Assembly (NCBI GenBank): GCA_031216445.1
Contig: CM062201.1
Coordinates: 1,793,001-1,857,000, forward strand
Source of the DNA: Lateolabrax maculatus
Taxonomy: Eukaryota; Chordata; Actinopteri; Acropomatiformes; Lateolabracidae
Direction of reading: 5' to 3'
Length of the DNA: 64,000 bases
Shown piece by piece: positions 11,801 through 23,600 of this stretch. The notes beneath the pieces were generated by a model that saw nothing but the letters and a program-made list of their open reading frames with translations, searched no databases and was not told the origin of the DNA. Position 1 is the first letter of the stretch, and each line of letters starts with the position of its first letter. A program made the translations under genes and the position numbers.

Positions 11801-11965
11801 TTATTTATCATTTGTTCAGTGTGCTCACAGTAAATGTTTTTATGTTGTGTTTTCTTTACAGACAACCCAAGACTAAAGAAAGGAAAAGACCATTTTATTG
11901 GTGGGTCATTCTATATCATGGTCAGTTCTGGCACTGTTACGGCTGTTACTGTTACCTTGATGTAA
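3623..11965 (+). CDS. igsf21: igsf21, immunoglobulin superfamily member 21 (exons 2-9; first exon off-window)
   Basis: Synaptic adhesion protein of the immunoglobulin superfamily; the mammalian protein binds neurexin-2alpha and promotes inhibitory presynaptic differentiation (known for the family). Exons by splice signals and reading phase: 3623-3735, 5307-5428, 5697-5815, 6185-6300, 8435-8951, 11039-11139, 11577-11769 and 11862-11965 (TAA stop at 11963-11965). All phases agree, giving about 461 residues after the missing signal-peptide exon, against 467 in total for human IGSF21. The V-type Ig domain lies in exons 2-4 (first Cys in 'VTLKCNF', Trp in 'EIVWFR', second Cys in 'DGLYECHVG'). The second Ig-like domain lies in exons 5-6 and is split by a long variable linker. 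The third lies in exons 7-8 ('FRCTAQNPLGS'). The match to human IGSF21 is by eye and strong. A teleost a/b paralogue cannot be assigned. The gene converges on vps13d. Confidence 0.95.
3736..5306. other. igsf21 intron 2, AT-rich, with a long perfect hairpin
   Basis: No coding exon is visible. The only marked structure is the inverted repeat at 4679-4731, listed separately. Confidence 0.6.
4679..4731. repeat. Perfect 25-bp inverted repeat with 3-base loop
   Basis: The left arm (4679-4703) and right arm (4707-4731) are exact reverse complements around GCA. The surrounding bases do not extend the pairing cleanly. It lies mid-intron in igsf21. It may be a palindromic mobile-element remnant or simply a replication-slippage palindrome. 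Confidence 0.95.
6185..8951 (+). CDS. igsf21: igsf21 exons 5-6: second Ig-like domain and acidic linker
   Basis: Exon 5 (6185-6300) encodes the B-strand 'NFTLVCIVTGAKPAPM', with a sequon at NFT. Exon 6 (8435-8951, 517 nt) continues with 'VYFKRDGELIDVVP', then a Gln/Glu/Ser/Pro-rich linker of roughly 90 residues, then the conserved 'ETVVSREFPRWVQSS' and the F-strand 'NEALFSCEVNHPALSMPM'. The two halves of the domain are separated by that linker, as in the mammalian protein. The linker is the most diverged part of the protein and includes a Gln-rich stretch (HQQQ). Exon 6 is the longest exon in the window. Confidence 0.93.
6301..8434. other. igsf21 intron 5, no gene or clear repeat seen
   Basis: AT-rich, with only short reading frames and no recognised mobile element. 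Confidence 0.5.
9150..9640 (-). mobile_element. Ty3/Gypsy-type retrotransposon remnant (protease joined to pre-integrase segment)
   Basis: Reading minus, 9626-9309 carries an aspartic-protease signature: 'DSGCTMSMIHQ' (catalytic Asp-Ser-Gly) and 'HPLILGTDW'. Below 9300 the frame changes and a different part of the polyprotein follows ('AFDQVMKIDGHVVHPD', 'TPLTYPHF'), which in fish Gypsy elements lies just before the integrase zinc finger. Reverse transcriptase and RNase H are therefore deleted. It sits in igsf21 intron 6, antisense to the gene. Confidence 0.65.
9780..10112 (+). mobile_element. L2-like LINE 3' end
   Basis: Ends with 'gggctatataaataaaact' then 'gacttgact', a 3' tail also seen at 56680-56735 and related to the 'ggcgctatacaaataaaa' tails elsewhere in the window. 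It is 5'-truncated and carries only the last RT-adjacent sequence and the 3'UTR. Confidence 0.65.
10113..11038. other. Rest of igsf21 intron 6, nothing recognised
   Basis: No exon-like reading frame with splice signals and no repeat that I can name. Confidence 0.5.
11039..11965 (+). CDS. igsf21: igsf21 exons 7-9: third Ig domain and C-terminal tail
   Basis: Exon 7 (11039-11139) gives 'GPKLSMSPSKAKVGDTVRI'. Exon 8 (11577-11769) gives 'EVFPEPMFTWTKVG' and 'GSMFRCTAQNPLGSTDTHT'. The exon 7/8 junction adds about six residues (LGPSAS) between 'GFQ' and 'EVFPEP' compared with my memory of human IGSF21. Exon 9 (11862-11965) codes 33 residues after the split codon and ends in a short hydrophobic stretch, compatible with a GPI-attachment signal but very different from the mammalian tail. 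An AATAAA hexamer overlaps the stop (11964-11969), which is too close to be the main poly(A) signal. Exon 9 is less certain than the others. Confidence 0.85.
11548..11576 (+). promoter_or_regulatory. TG-dinucleotide tract directly before the igsf21 exon 8 acceptor
   Basis: About eleven TG/GT units run into 'tccacag', the acceptor used at 11576/11577. The pyrimidine stretch (ctctttcctc) lies further upstream, so the repeat separates it from the AG. UG repeats at this position are known TDP-43/CELF binding sites that modulate exon inclusion in other genes; an effect here is inference. Confidence 0.8.
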
Positions 11966-14900
11966 TAAACCAGTAGTATAAACTCAGGATAAAGGACAAA
12001 AGGATAGGGCCCAGAATCAACCCTTGAAGTACACTGCAAGTAAATTTTTTAGATGAGGATTTTAACTGAATAAGATGTTATGACTGATGTCTTGAATGTT
12101 ATCATGAGTTTAAGCAAGACAAACATGGAGCAAAGGCCAGTTTCAGCTGCTAGGTAGTGGTCATTTGACACAGAGTGAAGCAGATCTGAAACCAGACGGT
12201 TGCAAGTTATATCATTTATCACTTGACTTAGATGGACATGAATCATTACTGGTTAAATTATCAATACAAACAAAAAAAATGTTTAATTGAAAAAAGTTAA
12301 GGTCAAAGACAAGGTACAGAAATAGCAACTTCAGTAGAGAAATCAACTGTGAGTTCTGCAGCGACAAACAGCTCTGTGTTTCAAACTGTGCCTGGGGTCT
12401 TCACCACAGCATGATGAAGCTCATGGGAACTGTAGTTGGTAGATTTTGGTGCCATTCCTCACATAAAACTGATGGAAAAATTTAGATTTCTCAGAAATGA
12501 AGCTGAAACATTTTTGATTTATGTCCATAACATAAGCCTATAGTGTGTTTGAGTTATCGGGTGTGTTTTTCTTTCAAAATACAAATTTCCAGTAGGAAAA
12601 TATTACGGGAACAAGTTGAGAAGAGGATTAAAGAGCCTTTTCTCTATTAGAATGTTACCGTGGTGATTTAACTAGTAGCGTCAACAGATTTGTTCTCACT
12701 GTGTGGACAGTGTCAAGTCCTGACCAGGAAACAGCAGTATATGCAAGACTTTGGGACTTCTGAAGACTATCTCACCAGAAATAATTTGAATAGGCACCAT
12801 TTCTGTCTTTCCGTGTGTGTATGTGTGTGAATAATACAGAAAAGTTTACTTAATACCAAACACCACAGGGGACAGCCCTGTTAGGAAACATTTTCATCTC
12901 TGAGACATTACTACTACACGTTATTGAAAGTCTAATGGGCCGTCATATTGATCACTATATTCAAACTTTGATTGGATGCATTTGAACATGACCCTCCCCC
13001 CAACTGTAGACACCCTTTGCTGATTGGGCTACCATATGTATGGCCTACTCTTGAAAAAGATTAAGATGGCTTAAGTAGAATAATAAAGGTGTTAAAATTA
13101 GATATTGACCCAGGGCCTCAAGTTGAAAGCTCCCCTGTGCACTTTCTGTTTACATTCAGTGTTTCTCAACAAGAGTTTAAAAAAATATTTTTAATCCTGC
13201 CTTATTAACATCCATGTTTATTGACTGGCACAGCTCTTCTTCACTGCCTTTGTTACTGTTACTGTTACTGTTCACTGCCTTTGTTACTGTTACGTTACTG
13301 TGCATAATGAAGGGACACATGTCACCCAATGCAGCAGTGAGGCTGACTGATGTGTTTTTAATAGTTTCTGGACAACAATAGAGCAAGAAGATACATCAGG
13401 CTGCGACACACACACACAATGCTTGTTAGTAGATACATTCAGTGTTGTCTTGTCCCTTCACATGCGATTTGTTGATGTGAAGTTGTAAAGGTTACTGTCA
13501 ACATGTCCAAGTCATGGCGTAATTTGTAATTTTATGCCATCTTGTTTGTGTGCAGCCACCGACGCAGCAGTCAGTCAGCACTCCCTCTCCTTAACCACCA
13601 TGTTGCTGCTCGGCTTTACCTGCGGGCTGACGTGACCGAGGCTCTGCTGCTCCTCCACACACCACCTCCCACATCTACCCGAGACACTTGCTCTTTAATG
13701 ATCCCTTGGCAGTAGCTAACCCTCCACCCAGCTGTTCGCAGCAGCACTCTGCGTTGCTGGAACATGAAAGGTGCAGCAGGACTTCAACCCTGGGAGAGAA
13801 GACAGATACAACATCAGACACAGAACAAAGGTCCAGATGCTGTACAGCATGCTGTCACACTGTGAGCAACTTTGCTGATGGGTTTCTCTACTCTGACTGA
13901 TTAAAAGAAGCTCTAACTGCATCATACAGATGGAAATCTTGACTCTAGTGTGTGATGCCCCCTTTAAATGTCAGCAGGGTTCACACTATTTCCCAGAGAA
14001 TAATGGTGTTGGGGAGTGGTAGTCATCTATACGCCTATACGCTATACGCCTTTTCCATCACCAGTGTGCCCCTTGTGGGACATTGGAAGAAGCAAAGTTA
14101 GAAAAATAAAGGCATTTATCAACATCATTCCAATTGCACAAAAATTGGATATTACCATGAATCTGTTGAGGGCAGACAGAGCCATGTGATAGTGATGGAA
14201 GGGCTGTTGACCACCCATCAGATATCTAGCTGTTATTCTGGGGGATCTAGTGAAGGAGTCTTAAGGTTATTTGAGTTCTCAGAAATCAACAAATTTAAAG
14301 TGGCTTTTATTTTGCTGTGCAGCAGGGCTGCTCATCGGCAGCTCCAGAGTGACTGAGTTGGTTTGTTTGGGTCTTGTCTTTACTCCCCTTCCACAGAGTC
14401 TCTGAAAACCACATAAAAAAAAAAACACTGTTATTTCTGAAAATGCTTTCTTTCATTAATTCTCTGTCCTTAATAACGTCTCGAGATACTGAAGCAGGAT
14501 CCCAGCCCCCACCCCCTCCCCCCTCCCTGTTACTGATGGAGAGCTTTGTGCTGATGACAGACTTTCCTTGTTTAAATGCTGGAGCTCTCTTTTGGGAATA
14601 TAAATCACTGGAAATTATTTAAATCTCCAAATTATCTTGTTTAACATTCAGTGTAAAATTCTTCGTAAAATATTTGCTTCCAAATGCCTGTATATATCTA
14701 GAGTACTGTTTGAACCAAGTCTACGGTCTTGCTAGTAGGTTCCCATATGTGAGCTGTGTCACTGTCATTAGCAGTCTTTTTCTTTATGCATGTCTTTTAT
14801 TTTAACAGAAATTGCTCACATTTCTCTGTGTAGTGTTAATATAACATTTCTGTCAGGTAAAAAAAAAAAAACAACTTTCTTGAAGTGTGTCAGCTGTGAA

Positions 14901-16491
14901 AGAAGTAGCAGCTGGTTGTTCCATAAAGTGCATGTTGGAGAAGCTAACATTGATGTCAGACTTATTAAACCATGTGAAACAGATTGTAATATTACTTCCT
15001 CTGAAAAAAAAACTTAAAACATAAACCTTTCTTGTGCTGTGTCAGTATTTGATTTTAAAGAATTATGTAATTCATACCGCTGTCACTGCTTCAAAATGTG
15101 TCTTTAAAACATAGAAATTAAAAAAACATTTTACAGTATTTTTGAACGCTGTATGACCGGAGCCTGTCCCCCTGCCTGCGTCTGACTCCGCCCCCCAGTG
15201 ATACTTTACTTTTACACACTGGTTTGCAGCTTTTGCTCATGAAGTAAAGTATTGGACAAATTCAAATGATGACCTTATCATGATGACAGATCAAGGGTGT
15301 CCAACTGGTTGACTGCGATCTAGTGTAACTACTGGATCTTGGAATTATTGCAGGTCAATCACTAAAAGTATGTATGTATTATCACGGACAATCCCCCTCT
15401 GACACCAAACTTTGTAATGTCAGAGAATGTAGCCTACTCTTATAGCTTTAAGTGCTATAAGTGCTTTATTATTTTTATTAATTATATCTTTAAAATATTT
15501 TAAATCTCTCTAATTTTGAACCTCAGGATTTATTATAGTGAATATCATCATTGCCCTTACTCAAACAGGTCTGTGTATGCAATGATAGAATCCAGCAAAT
15601 ACTCTTTTGGATGGAAACAATAGGTCAAACATAGTGACTTCTGCAGTTGTGGTGCTTTATTTGAAGCAGTGTCCATGGGAACGTTTACAGAATCTCAGGT
15701 CAATTCCACAACTTCTCCAGCAGACCTGTCCTGATCTCCACTCCTCCTCTCGAACACACAACTCAAACACGGCTCCAGAAAATCTCTTCTGACACCAAAA
15801 CCAAAATCAAAGCTCTGACAAGCAACTCTTAAACAGTTTGGCTACAATTTAGAGTAAAGCCTGGTAAGAAGGAAGTCCACACTGTCCTTTAGAGGAGAAC
15901 TCTTGTTAGAAAGAACACCAGGTTCATTAAAAAAAGTGTTGTTAAATAAAAGCAGAGACATGTCGGACCTGGAGGTCTGTGACTGTAAAAGGCAGAGAGA
16001 CAGTGACAAGCAGCTCCAGTGTGTGTGAGGCAGGGGGGCTGCAAGTCCCTCCACTCCCTGTGTCAGTGCAATTCATTATCCCCCCACTCTCACTAATAGT
16101 CTCCTATACACAAAATAGAGTTGTAAAGGCAGTTTATAACATTTCACATTAGCTTCTACTGTTATTCTTCATACATTATTAATACAGTATGTACACTGGT
16201 TTATATGTAGCTCTATTTACATTTCTGTCTATTCACAAACAAAGAATACTAGTAGGATGAGTACACTTGCTGCATCAGCAGTCATATAAACACAGAAAAC
16301 CAGTGTGTTAGAAGTGTTTTCTACATATACACAGTCAAACTGCCTTGCATGTCTTTTATGTCATGTAACATGTATGAAAGATCACGTCACTATACCAAGT
16401 GCACAGGTGTCTGACTATTCCCTTTACTGCAGTTTGTCAAACACTTTAAAATACTGAAGCCTACAAAAAACAATAACATGAAAGGATGTCA
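11966..16491. other. Intergenic spacer between the 3' ends of igsf21 (+) and vps13d (-)
   Basis: It should hold both 3'UTRs. For vps13d a poly(A)-signal candidate on the minus strand is TTTATT at 15656-15661 (AATAAA when read minus), about 830 bp past the stop. The spacer also contains a tandem 'tttgttactgttactg' patch (13245-13300), a repeat shared with 49.2 kb (13300-13440), and a GC-richer patch at 13550-13800 with no convincing protein. No third gene was found. Confidence 0.55.
13300..13440. repeat. Dispersed repeat, copy 1 (other copy at 49205-49376)
   Basis: Shares 'acatgtcaccca', 'gcagtgaggc', 'taatagttt' and 'tatcaggc'-like blocks in the same order with 49205-49376. Family not recognised. 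Confidence 0.65.
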
Positions 16492-17373
16492 TCAGGACTC
16501 GAGCAGTAAGCAGTCCTCGTTCTCACTGGCAGGGAGCATTAGCTGCTGCTCGTAGTACAGACTCTTGGCATAGTTGATTTCTTGAGAGATTTTGATGGCG
16601 AGACTCTCACTCTTCACATGGACCTATGGAGAGGATTGTTATTATTATTAGTCTGATTTGTTTTCTATCCTCCGGGTCTCTCTCCTTAATTTCTTAAATG
16701 TAAGTAGCACAGATTAATTTCCATTCAGCTCCATTGTATTAGGGTGGAGGCAGAAATCTTAGATACAGATATCTCACACACCAAAACTGTCTGCATGGAG
16801 AGATGCCAGTTGAGAAGTGTAATTTGGGTGATCCTAAACCAGTTGTACTATCCAGACACTGTCAATGAAAAATTAGTCAGATGAGTGTCTCACCATGGGT
16901 TTCTGGTGGGAGGGGCCAGGAATGGCCACACCACTGCTGGTGCTCTCAGCCTTCTTGGTGAGCTGCACATATACCTTCCCATGATCTTTAGAGACCAGGC
17001 AGTGGTAGAGGTTGTCGTACTTGACCTCCAGGAAGATGGCTTCGCGGTCCACGTAGTCCCCCGGCTTCAGGAAGTAGACCACTTTGGAGGAGATGAGGAC
17101 GCAGTAACTGTCAATGGGCTCCACAGCGATGAAGCTGGTGTGGGAAACGCACAGTAAACTCTCAGTCTGCTGGAACGGCAGGTAATCATGGTATTAGACA
17201 TGCATAGTGTGTAAGAGTGAAGTGAAATGAGGGACACTCACAACTCAGAGTGGATGTTGTCCGTGAGGCGGAAGAGCTGCTCCTGACCGTCAGCCTGTGT
17301 GGCCGAATGTCGAGGCAGCAGACCCTGAGGTCCTTTACAGCAGCGAGGCTTCCTGACCCGCTGCACACTGAGC
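16492..17373 (-). CDS. vps13d: vps13d window exons 44-46: PH-like tail and stop codon
   Basis: Exon 17373-17242 gives 'RKPRCCKGPQGLLPRHSATQ'. Exon 17134-16894 gives 'FIAVEPIDSYCVLISSKVVY', 'DREAIFLEVKYDNLYHCLVS' and 'KDHGKVYVQLTKKAES'. Exon 16623-16492 ends with 'QEINYAKSLYYEQQLMLP' and a TGA whose complement is at 16492-16494. This is the PH-like domain that closes VPS13 proteins. For exon 45 the acceptor was set at 17134/17135 (pyrimidine-rich, cccacaccag) because earlier AGs break the frame or insert residues absent from relatives. Confidence 0.94.
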
Positions 17374-20300
17374 CTGAACAACACAGAAGAGATACGCACA
17401 GTAGAGTACACCCTTCTGTTCAAGCAGAAGAGATTACATCTTTATAAACTGTAATGGTTTATAACAAACTATAATGTAGTTGTAAGTAGATCTAAGTGTT
17501 GATTAATCATTTTGTTAACAACTAGAAGTTCTCCTGTAGGCACCCATAAGTACATGCTGCTGTAAAAATAAGAGAAAGTTGAGGAGAAAGAAGCTCAGTG
17601 CATCATGGGAAATCCCCCGCCAGTCTAAGCCTATAGCACCATGTTTTCTATACTGAATGACAGTATAGAAAACACAGCTGTAAATAGCTCATCGTACCCT
17701 ATTACCCCGATAGAGAACTGCGTTCACAGAATGCAGGGTTACTTGTGGTTACCAGAGCCTTCAGTTATCAAGCTCCTCTCCTGTGTGTGAAGGAATTTTC
17801 CTTCTTGTATGTTAAATGTAAATTAAGACAGTGCTTCACAGGTCAGGTCAACTGCCTGTCTCTGTTCACCTGGTGTAAAAAGCACACGACACCCGCACAA
17901 CTATAAAGCCCCAGTGCATGCATTGCTTGTCTCCCTTGAAACTTAACAACAACTGGGCCCAGCTGGGCTTGTGGTTAGAGGCCTATGTGTGAAGGAATTT
18001 TCCTTCTTGTATGTTAAACTTCCCTCTTGTAGGTTAAAGGTAACTTAAGACAGTGCTTCACAGGTCAGGTCAACTGCCTGTCTCTGTTCGCCTGTCTCAC
18101 TCTGTGCGCCTGACAAGGCCGATTTGGCTCTGGCACTTGGTAGACGAAGGTCAGCCAGATATCTTTTGTATTCAGGCTGGTGCCTGGTTGTTGACGCTGG
18201 ATAAGAGAGACTGTAGAGAGGCTATGCTGTTGCTAGGACAGCAATGGTTGACGTCTTTCCTTGTTTAGATCCGACATCCGATAGAGTCCTCACACATGCA
18301 AGGCTGAGTTAGGAATAACCCTATTTGGATATAGCAGAACATAGCAGGTCTGGGGAAGGTTAAATACTGAACATCAGGACACCATCTTCAGATTTGGGTA
18401 GCAGTACGATGTGATTCACACGGGGTGTTTCCCTTTTCTCCTCGATCGAGCTTCATAAATATTACTGCGTAAGACATTCAGGTCTCCTGAAACTTCTTGT
18501 CTCGAGTGAACCAGCTCCAAGATTTCCATCACACTATGGAACCATCTCACAGTTTGGGTTCCAGAGGCAGACCCCCTCTCCTCATTTAAGAGTCTACTAA
18601 AAATATTGCTCTTTGATAAAGCTTATAGTTAGGGCTGGCCTGAGCCAGCTCTCCCTCCCCTCTCCCCCTCTCTCCTCCCCTTTCCTCCAGGTTTCTACCT
18701 GTTAAAAGGGAGTTTTTCCTCGCCACTGCCTCCAAGTGCTGCTCATGGTGGGAATTGTTGGGTCTCTGTAAACAATATTTTAAAGAGTATGGTCTAGACC
18801 TACTCTATGTGAAAAGCATCTTGAGATAACTTTTGTTATGATTTGGCGCTATACAAATAAAATTGACTTGACCTGACTTAACAATATACATATGTCTTTA
18901 TAGGAGAAGTTAGAATTGCTGATAAAATACTGAGCATTAATAAATACTTAAAATGTCCTTATAGCTGCTTACATCTACATTACTCTGTAATAAACCATTT
19001 ATTAAACGTTTGTATACTGCATATTAATACTAAATATGGGGGCTTAAAGTGAAGTGTGACCCTACAAAATATTCAGTAGTATATACATGTAATTTCTAGA
19101 CAGGTTGCCATTGCATTCTTAGTCTGAGTTTATAAATTATTTCTATTATTATTATTATTATTATTATTGTTATTATTATTATATTAAATGAACACAGAAG
19201 TACTTTTCATGTGAATAATCATTTCCCTACTTTTGTCACAAGATTTGCATCAGCATTTTAAAGAAACTAAAATCTAGTAATTATATTCCTTTTCAAGTTG
19301 GATAACAAAGTGTTGATTTCGTGTTTGTCAGTTGAGAATTCGCAGCAGACACCTCATTAACATACAAGTTTGTCAATTCATTTTTAATATATGTTATTAC
19401 AGCATTAGGTAATAGACTCAACCCACCTGTGGTTACTGAGACTGGCCATGTCCCGGACGGTCTGTGCTGTCTCTGAGGCAAAGTCAAGAGCTCCAGCCAC
19501 CGGTTTGGTCACAGTGCCAACCAGACCTTTACCCAGTCCTGAGAAGAAGCCACTGACTCCGCCCTCCGTCTTCACCCCCTCCACTGTGGAGGTGATGATA
19601 CTTGTCATGCCTCCAATGATACCTGGGAGAGGGGGAGTTTATTTAAAAAGGACAAGCAAACTTGCAGAGATGGTAACTTGAAAAGAATAGAAAGACTGGG
19701 CTCACTGAGGTGTCAGCTCCTCATGCACGATATATGTAAACAATGGTGCTTCTGAGATTATACAGCGGAGGGCTGCAGTAATATAAACGCTGTAAAAAAT
19801 GTGGCAGTTTTGGAACATCTGATTAATCCCTGAGCCCTGACACAGCTTGGCCACAGCTATTTATTGTTGCTGGAAATCAATAGGATGCATTGAATCCCTT
19901 TGAGGAGCATTAGTTGTATGTTCACTATACTTCAGCTTGTTGTGTTACATATGGATTGCACTTTAATCTCTACTGATTGAAATAAACTGGTCTGCTTTTA
20001 CTTACTGTATATTAGTTCTCTGGGCTAAAGAGAAATAACACTTTTGATTTTAAAATGCATTTTATAGGACTTCATAAGTTATTCCCATGATTCATTGGGT
20101 CAGTCCAACCAATAGACAGATTTCCCGTTGAAACAATCCAAGATGCATGCGCAGCAGAGAGGTAGTAAACTCTTTGCAATGATAACTTATTTATGGACAT
20201 AAATCAGGTTAAACTAAATTAAGCAATTTGCTGAAAACCAGTTAATTCTATAAGTGAATTTGTATGCAGCACTTGTCCTTGCATTTCCAAAACTTTTTAC

Positions 20301-20641
20301 GACAAAATAACCTGAAATAATGTAAAGTTAGTGCTTGCAGGTAGTGACACATAAACTGTGTGTCTCCCAGACCATCAATGGACAGCACGAGTTAAAGACT
20401 CTGACCCTGAGTCTTTAAAAATTGCCAAACACGATTTAATAAATATTATTTATTAGCTGCTGGGGCTCCTAGTGAAATCTATCTCAAGTATTTCAAGTCT
20501 CACAATGTGATACAATCTTTTTTTTCAAAGTCATCAGTCTGCACGTCCATCAGCAGTCACCAAGTCACACACTGAAACTCTAAACGCACATAAAACTGAT
20601 CACCAAAGCATTGATCACTGAGCCTGATGTGTGATCCATGC

Positions 20642-20673
<32 letters not shown>

Positions 20674-23600
20674 CTGCTGTAGCCAGACACAGAAATGTTT
20701 CCGGGTTGTACCATGAGCCAGTCCATGGATCCCTGCTACTAGATGCTCTCCACTGGTGGCTCCGTGGTATCTGATGTACTCTCGCTCACTCTGGTGCCGG
20801 TTGTCCATGGTCTTCCCCAGCCCGTCTGATAAAGTCCCTGCAAACTGACATAGAGAGAACAGGAGGATGTGCACACTACATGGAATCTTTCACTATTACA
20901 ATTTTGATGCCTTATATTCTGCGCATGCTTCTTTATAGGTATATGCTTATGTGTATATTCAGGAGGTGGACGCATTAAAGGGGACCGTTGTACAATATAA
21001 TGCAATAATGCAACAGCCAAGCATAAATTCAAATGAAATTATTTGTGATGCACCAGGGTGAACATAAAAAAATGATAAAACATAGAGTACAAAAAGCAAC
21101 CAAACACAGAAAAAGAGTCACTTGTACACAGCTCAGCAGGGCTTTACCTTGGCAGCCGAGTTGGACACACCGTGGGTCACATTGCGTATGAGGCCACCTA
21201 CGTTGCCGTACTTTATGAGCTCAGACATGCCCTCGGTGACGTCGTTAAGGAGGCCCATGGGGTTTCCCAGGAAGTCCACAGAGCCCAGGATCTGAGCTGC
21301 CTGGCTGATCAGCTCCTATAGACAGGACACAACACAGTAATGATCTCGCACAAACTGGATTGTCTGCCATATCACACACCTGTATGTGATATCTGTCCAT
21401 GTCGCAGCTCATAGGTATGGAAATGACAAAAATTTACAAAAATATAGTTGAAAATATGCAAACTTTACAGTTGAAGATTTATGAAATGGAGATTGTTTTT
21501 TTTTTCATAAGCACCTCTATTCATTCATCTATTTCCACATGAAGCAGCAGTTAGATGCATAGCAGCAATTCTGGGCCATGTTTAGGTCAGTGTTGGGCTG
21601 ACTGGTTGTTTCTTTTTCAAAAAGCGTTTCAATAGATCTCTTTTATTGATTTTCTAATGAACAAACAGGTAACAAACATTGGACGTTGGCTAAACATGCT
21701 CAGAGATATGAGTGAGCATAATTAGTGTGCATCTAGAAGGAAGAAAATTAAAACAAAAATTACCCCACACACAGTTACATGCATATGTGTCGCATACATA
21801 TCCAAGACCCATACAATTACATAGAAATAGGGAATAGGAAATATAAGTATAAAATATGGATATTTTAGGAAATACCTATGCTACTTCTCATACATAATTA
21901 CAGTGCATCTGGAAAGTATTCACAGTACTTCACTTTTTCCACATTTTGTTATGTTACAGCCTTATTCAAAATGGATTAAATTAATTTTCCCCTCAAAATT
22001 CTACACACATTACCCCATAATGACAAAGTGAAGAATGTTTGCTTAAAATTTTTGCAAATCTATTAAAATAAAGAATGAAAATATAACACGTACATTAGTA
22101 TTCACAGCCTTTGCTCAATACTTTGTTGTGAAGTGGCCTTGGAACCGAAGTTCCAGGGCACTGGACCAAAAAGTTTTAGCTGTAATCAATCATCCAAAAG
22201 ACTTCTCATTAGTGTCCAAAATCATCAGCTGGAGACAGAGTTCTGGGCAGCAAAAAAGACTTATTGTTGACAAAAAAGGGAGAGATGTTCAAAGTGCACA
22301 CAAGATACACCTGAAGAGCTCTGACCTGTACTGGTGTGTGTCCTGATCTTTTATACTCTTGGGATCACACTTGTCCACGCCTATTGTCCATCCTCCTGGA
22401 CACTGGTTTGAACTGCTTTGTTACACCATTAGGTTATTTATTGGCATGAGTCCCCAGTCCAGGTGCATTTCATATTCCTGGATACATCTTTTCTGTATAC
22501 ACCATGGTTCCTGTTGTGGGCTTGGCCTCAAATTACAACAGTATTCCCCTTTCTTTGACTTAGGTCTCATATTTAAAAGTTTTCACTGTTCCTAGACACC
22601 TATATTTTTTAGCTGACTCTGGTAAGTTTTTTTTTTTAAAAAAATGCTGACTCTTTTTTTTTCGTTTTTCCAAGAATGATAGTGCCCGGGAATGATAGTG
22701 CCCATAAAAAATAATGATGCTCATGTGAGTGTGCTTCAAGGTTATATTAGGTGCCGTATATTCAGGGCAGTGAAGATTACATTAGATACATGTTCATGAA
22801 TAAGATCTTACTGGTTATTGTACTTTCAAACTAACACACAACATAACATATTTTGTCATCAGTTAGCATTGCATTTTATCTTCTTCAGCACATCACGTCT
22901 TATTGAAAAATATACCACAGTTGAAGCACCTTAGGCTGCAATTACAGCCTCAAGTTTTTTTGATTGTGATGCTACAAGCTTGGCACACCTATTTTTGGGC
23001 AGTTTCTCCCATTCTACTGTGCAGGACCTCTCAAGCTCCATCAGGTTGGATGGGGAACGTCAGTGCACAGCCACTTTCAGATCTCGCCAGAGATGTTCAA
23101 TCGGGTTCAAGTCTGGGCCACTCAAGGACATTCACATAGTTCTCCCGAAGCCACTCCTTTGTGATCTTGGCTGTGTGCTTATGATCATTGTCCTGTTGGA
23201 AGATGAACCTTCACCCCAGTCTGAGGTCCAGAGCGTTTTCATCAAGGATGTCTCTGTATATTGCGACCAACTCTAGGAAGGGTCCTGGTGGTTCCAAATT
23301 CTTCCATTTACAGATGATGGAGGCCACTGTTCTCATTGGGACCTTCAGTGCTGCAGACATTTTTCTGTAGCCTTCCCCAGATCTGTGCCTCGAAACAATC
23401 CTGTCTCGGAGGTCTACAGACAATTCCTTGGACTTCATGGCTTGATTTGTGCTCTGACATGCACTGTCAACTGTGGGACTTTATATAGACAGGTGTGTGC
23501 CTTGGACTCCAATCAAGTTGTAAAAACATCTCAAGGATGATCAGTGGAAACAGGATGCACCTGAGCTCAATTTTGAGTGTCATGGCAAAGTCTGTGAATA

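Noticed and set aside
13688..13900. 70-codon open frame in the intergenic spacer
   Set aside because: No family resemblance, no splice or promoter context; length is within chance for a GC-richer patch.
16885..17157. Plus-strand 90-codon frame
   Set aside because: Antisense shadow of the vps13d PH-like exon.
17135..17169. Earlier acceptors for vps13d exon 45 (ends at 17158, 17166 or 17169)
   Set aside because: 17166 and 17169 break the frame with the previous exon. 17158 keeps it but adds residues (LLCVSHTS) not found in relatives and has a poor pyrimidine tract; 17134 fits frame, tract and family.
17940..17987. Possible tRNA or tRNA-derived SINE from a box-A-like 'gtggttagagg'
   Set aside because: No box B and no cloverleaf; the segment is the internal end of an LTR element.
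20557..20711. Minus-strand extension of the exon at 20712-20844 encoding a poly-Cys run
   Set aside because: It is read-through into the intron past the GTACAA donor; the Cys run is just a CTG microsatellite. The spliced junction gives the expected family sequence.
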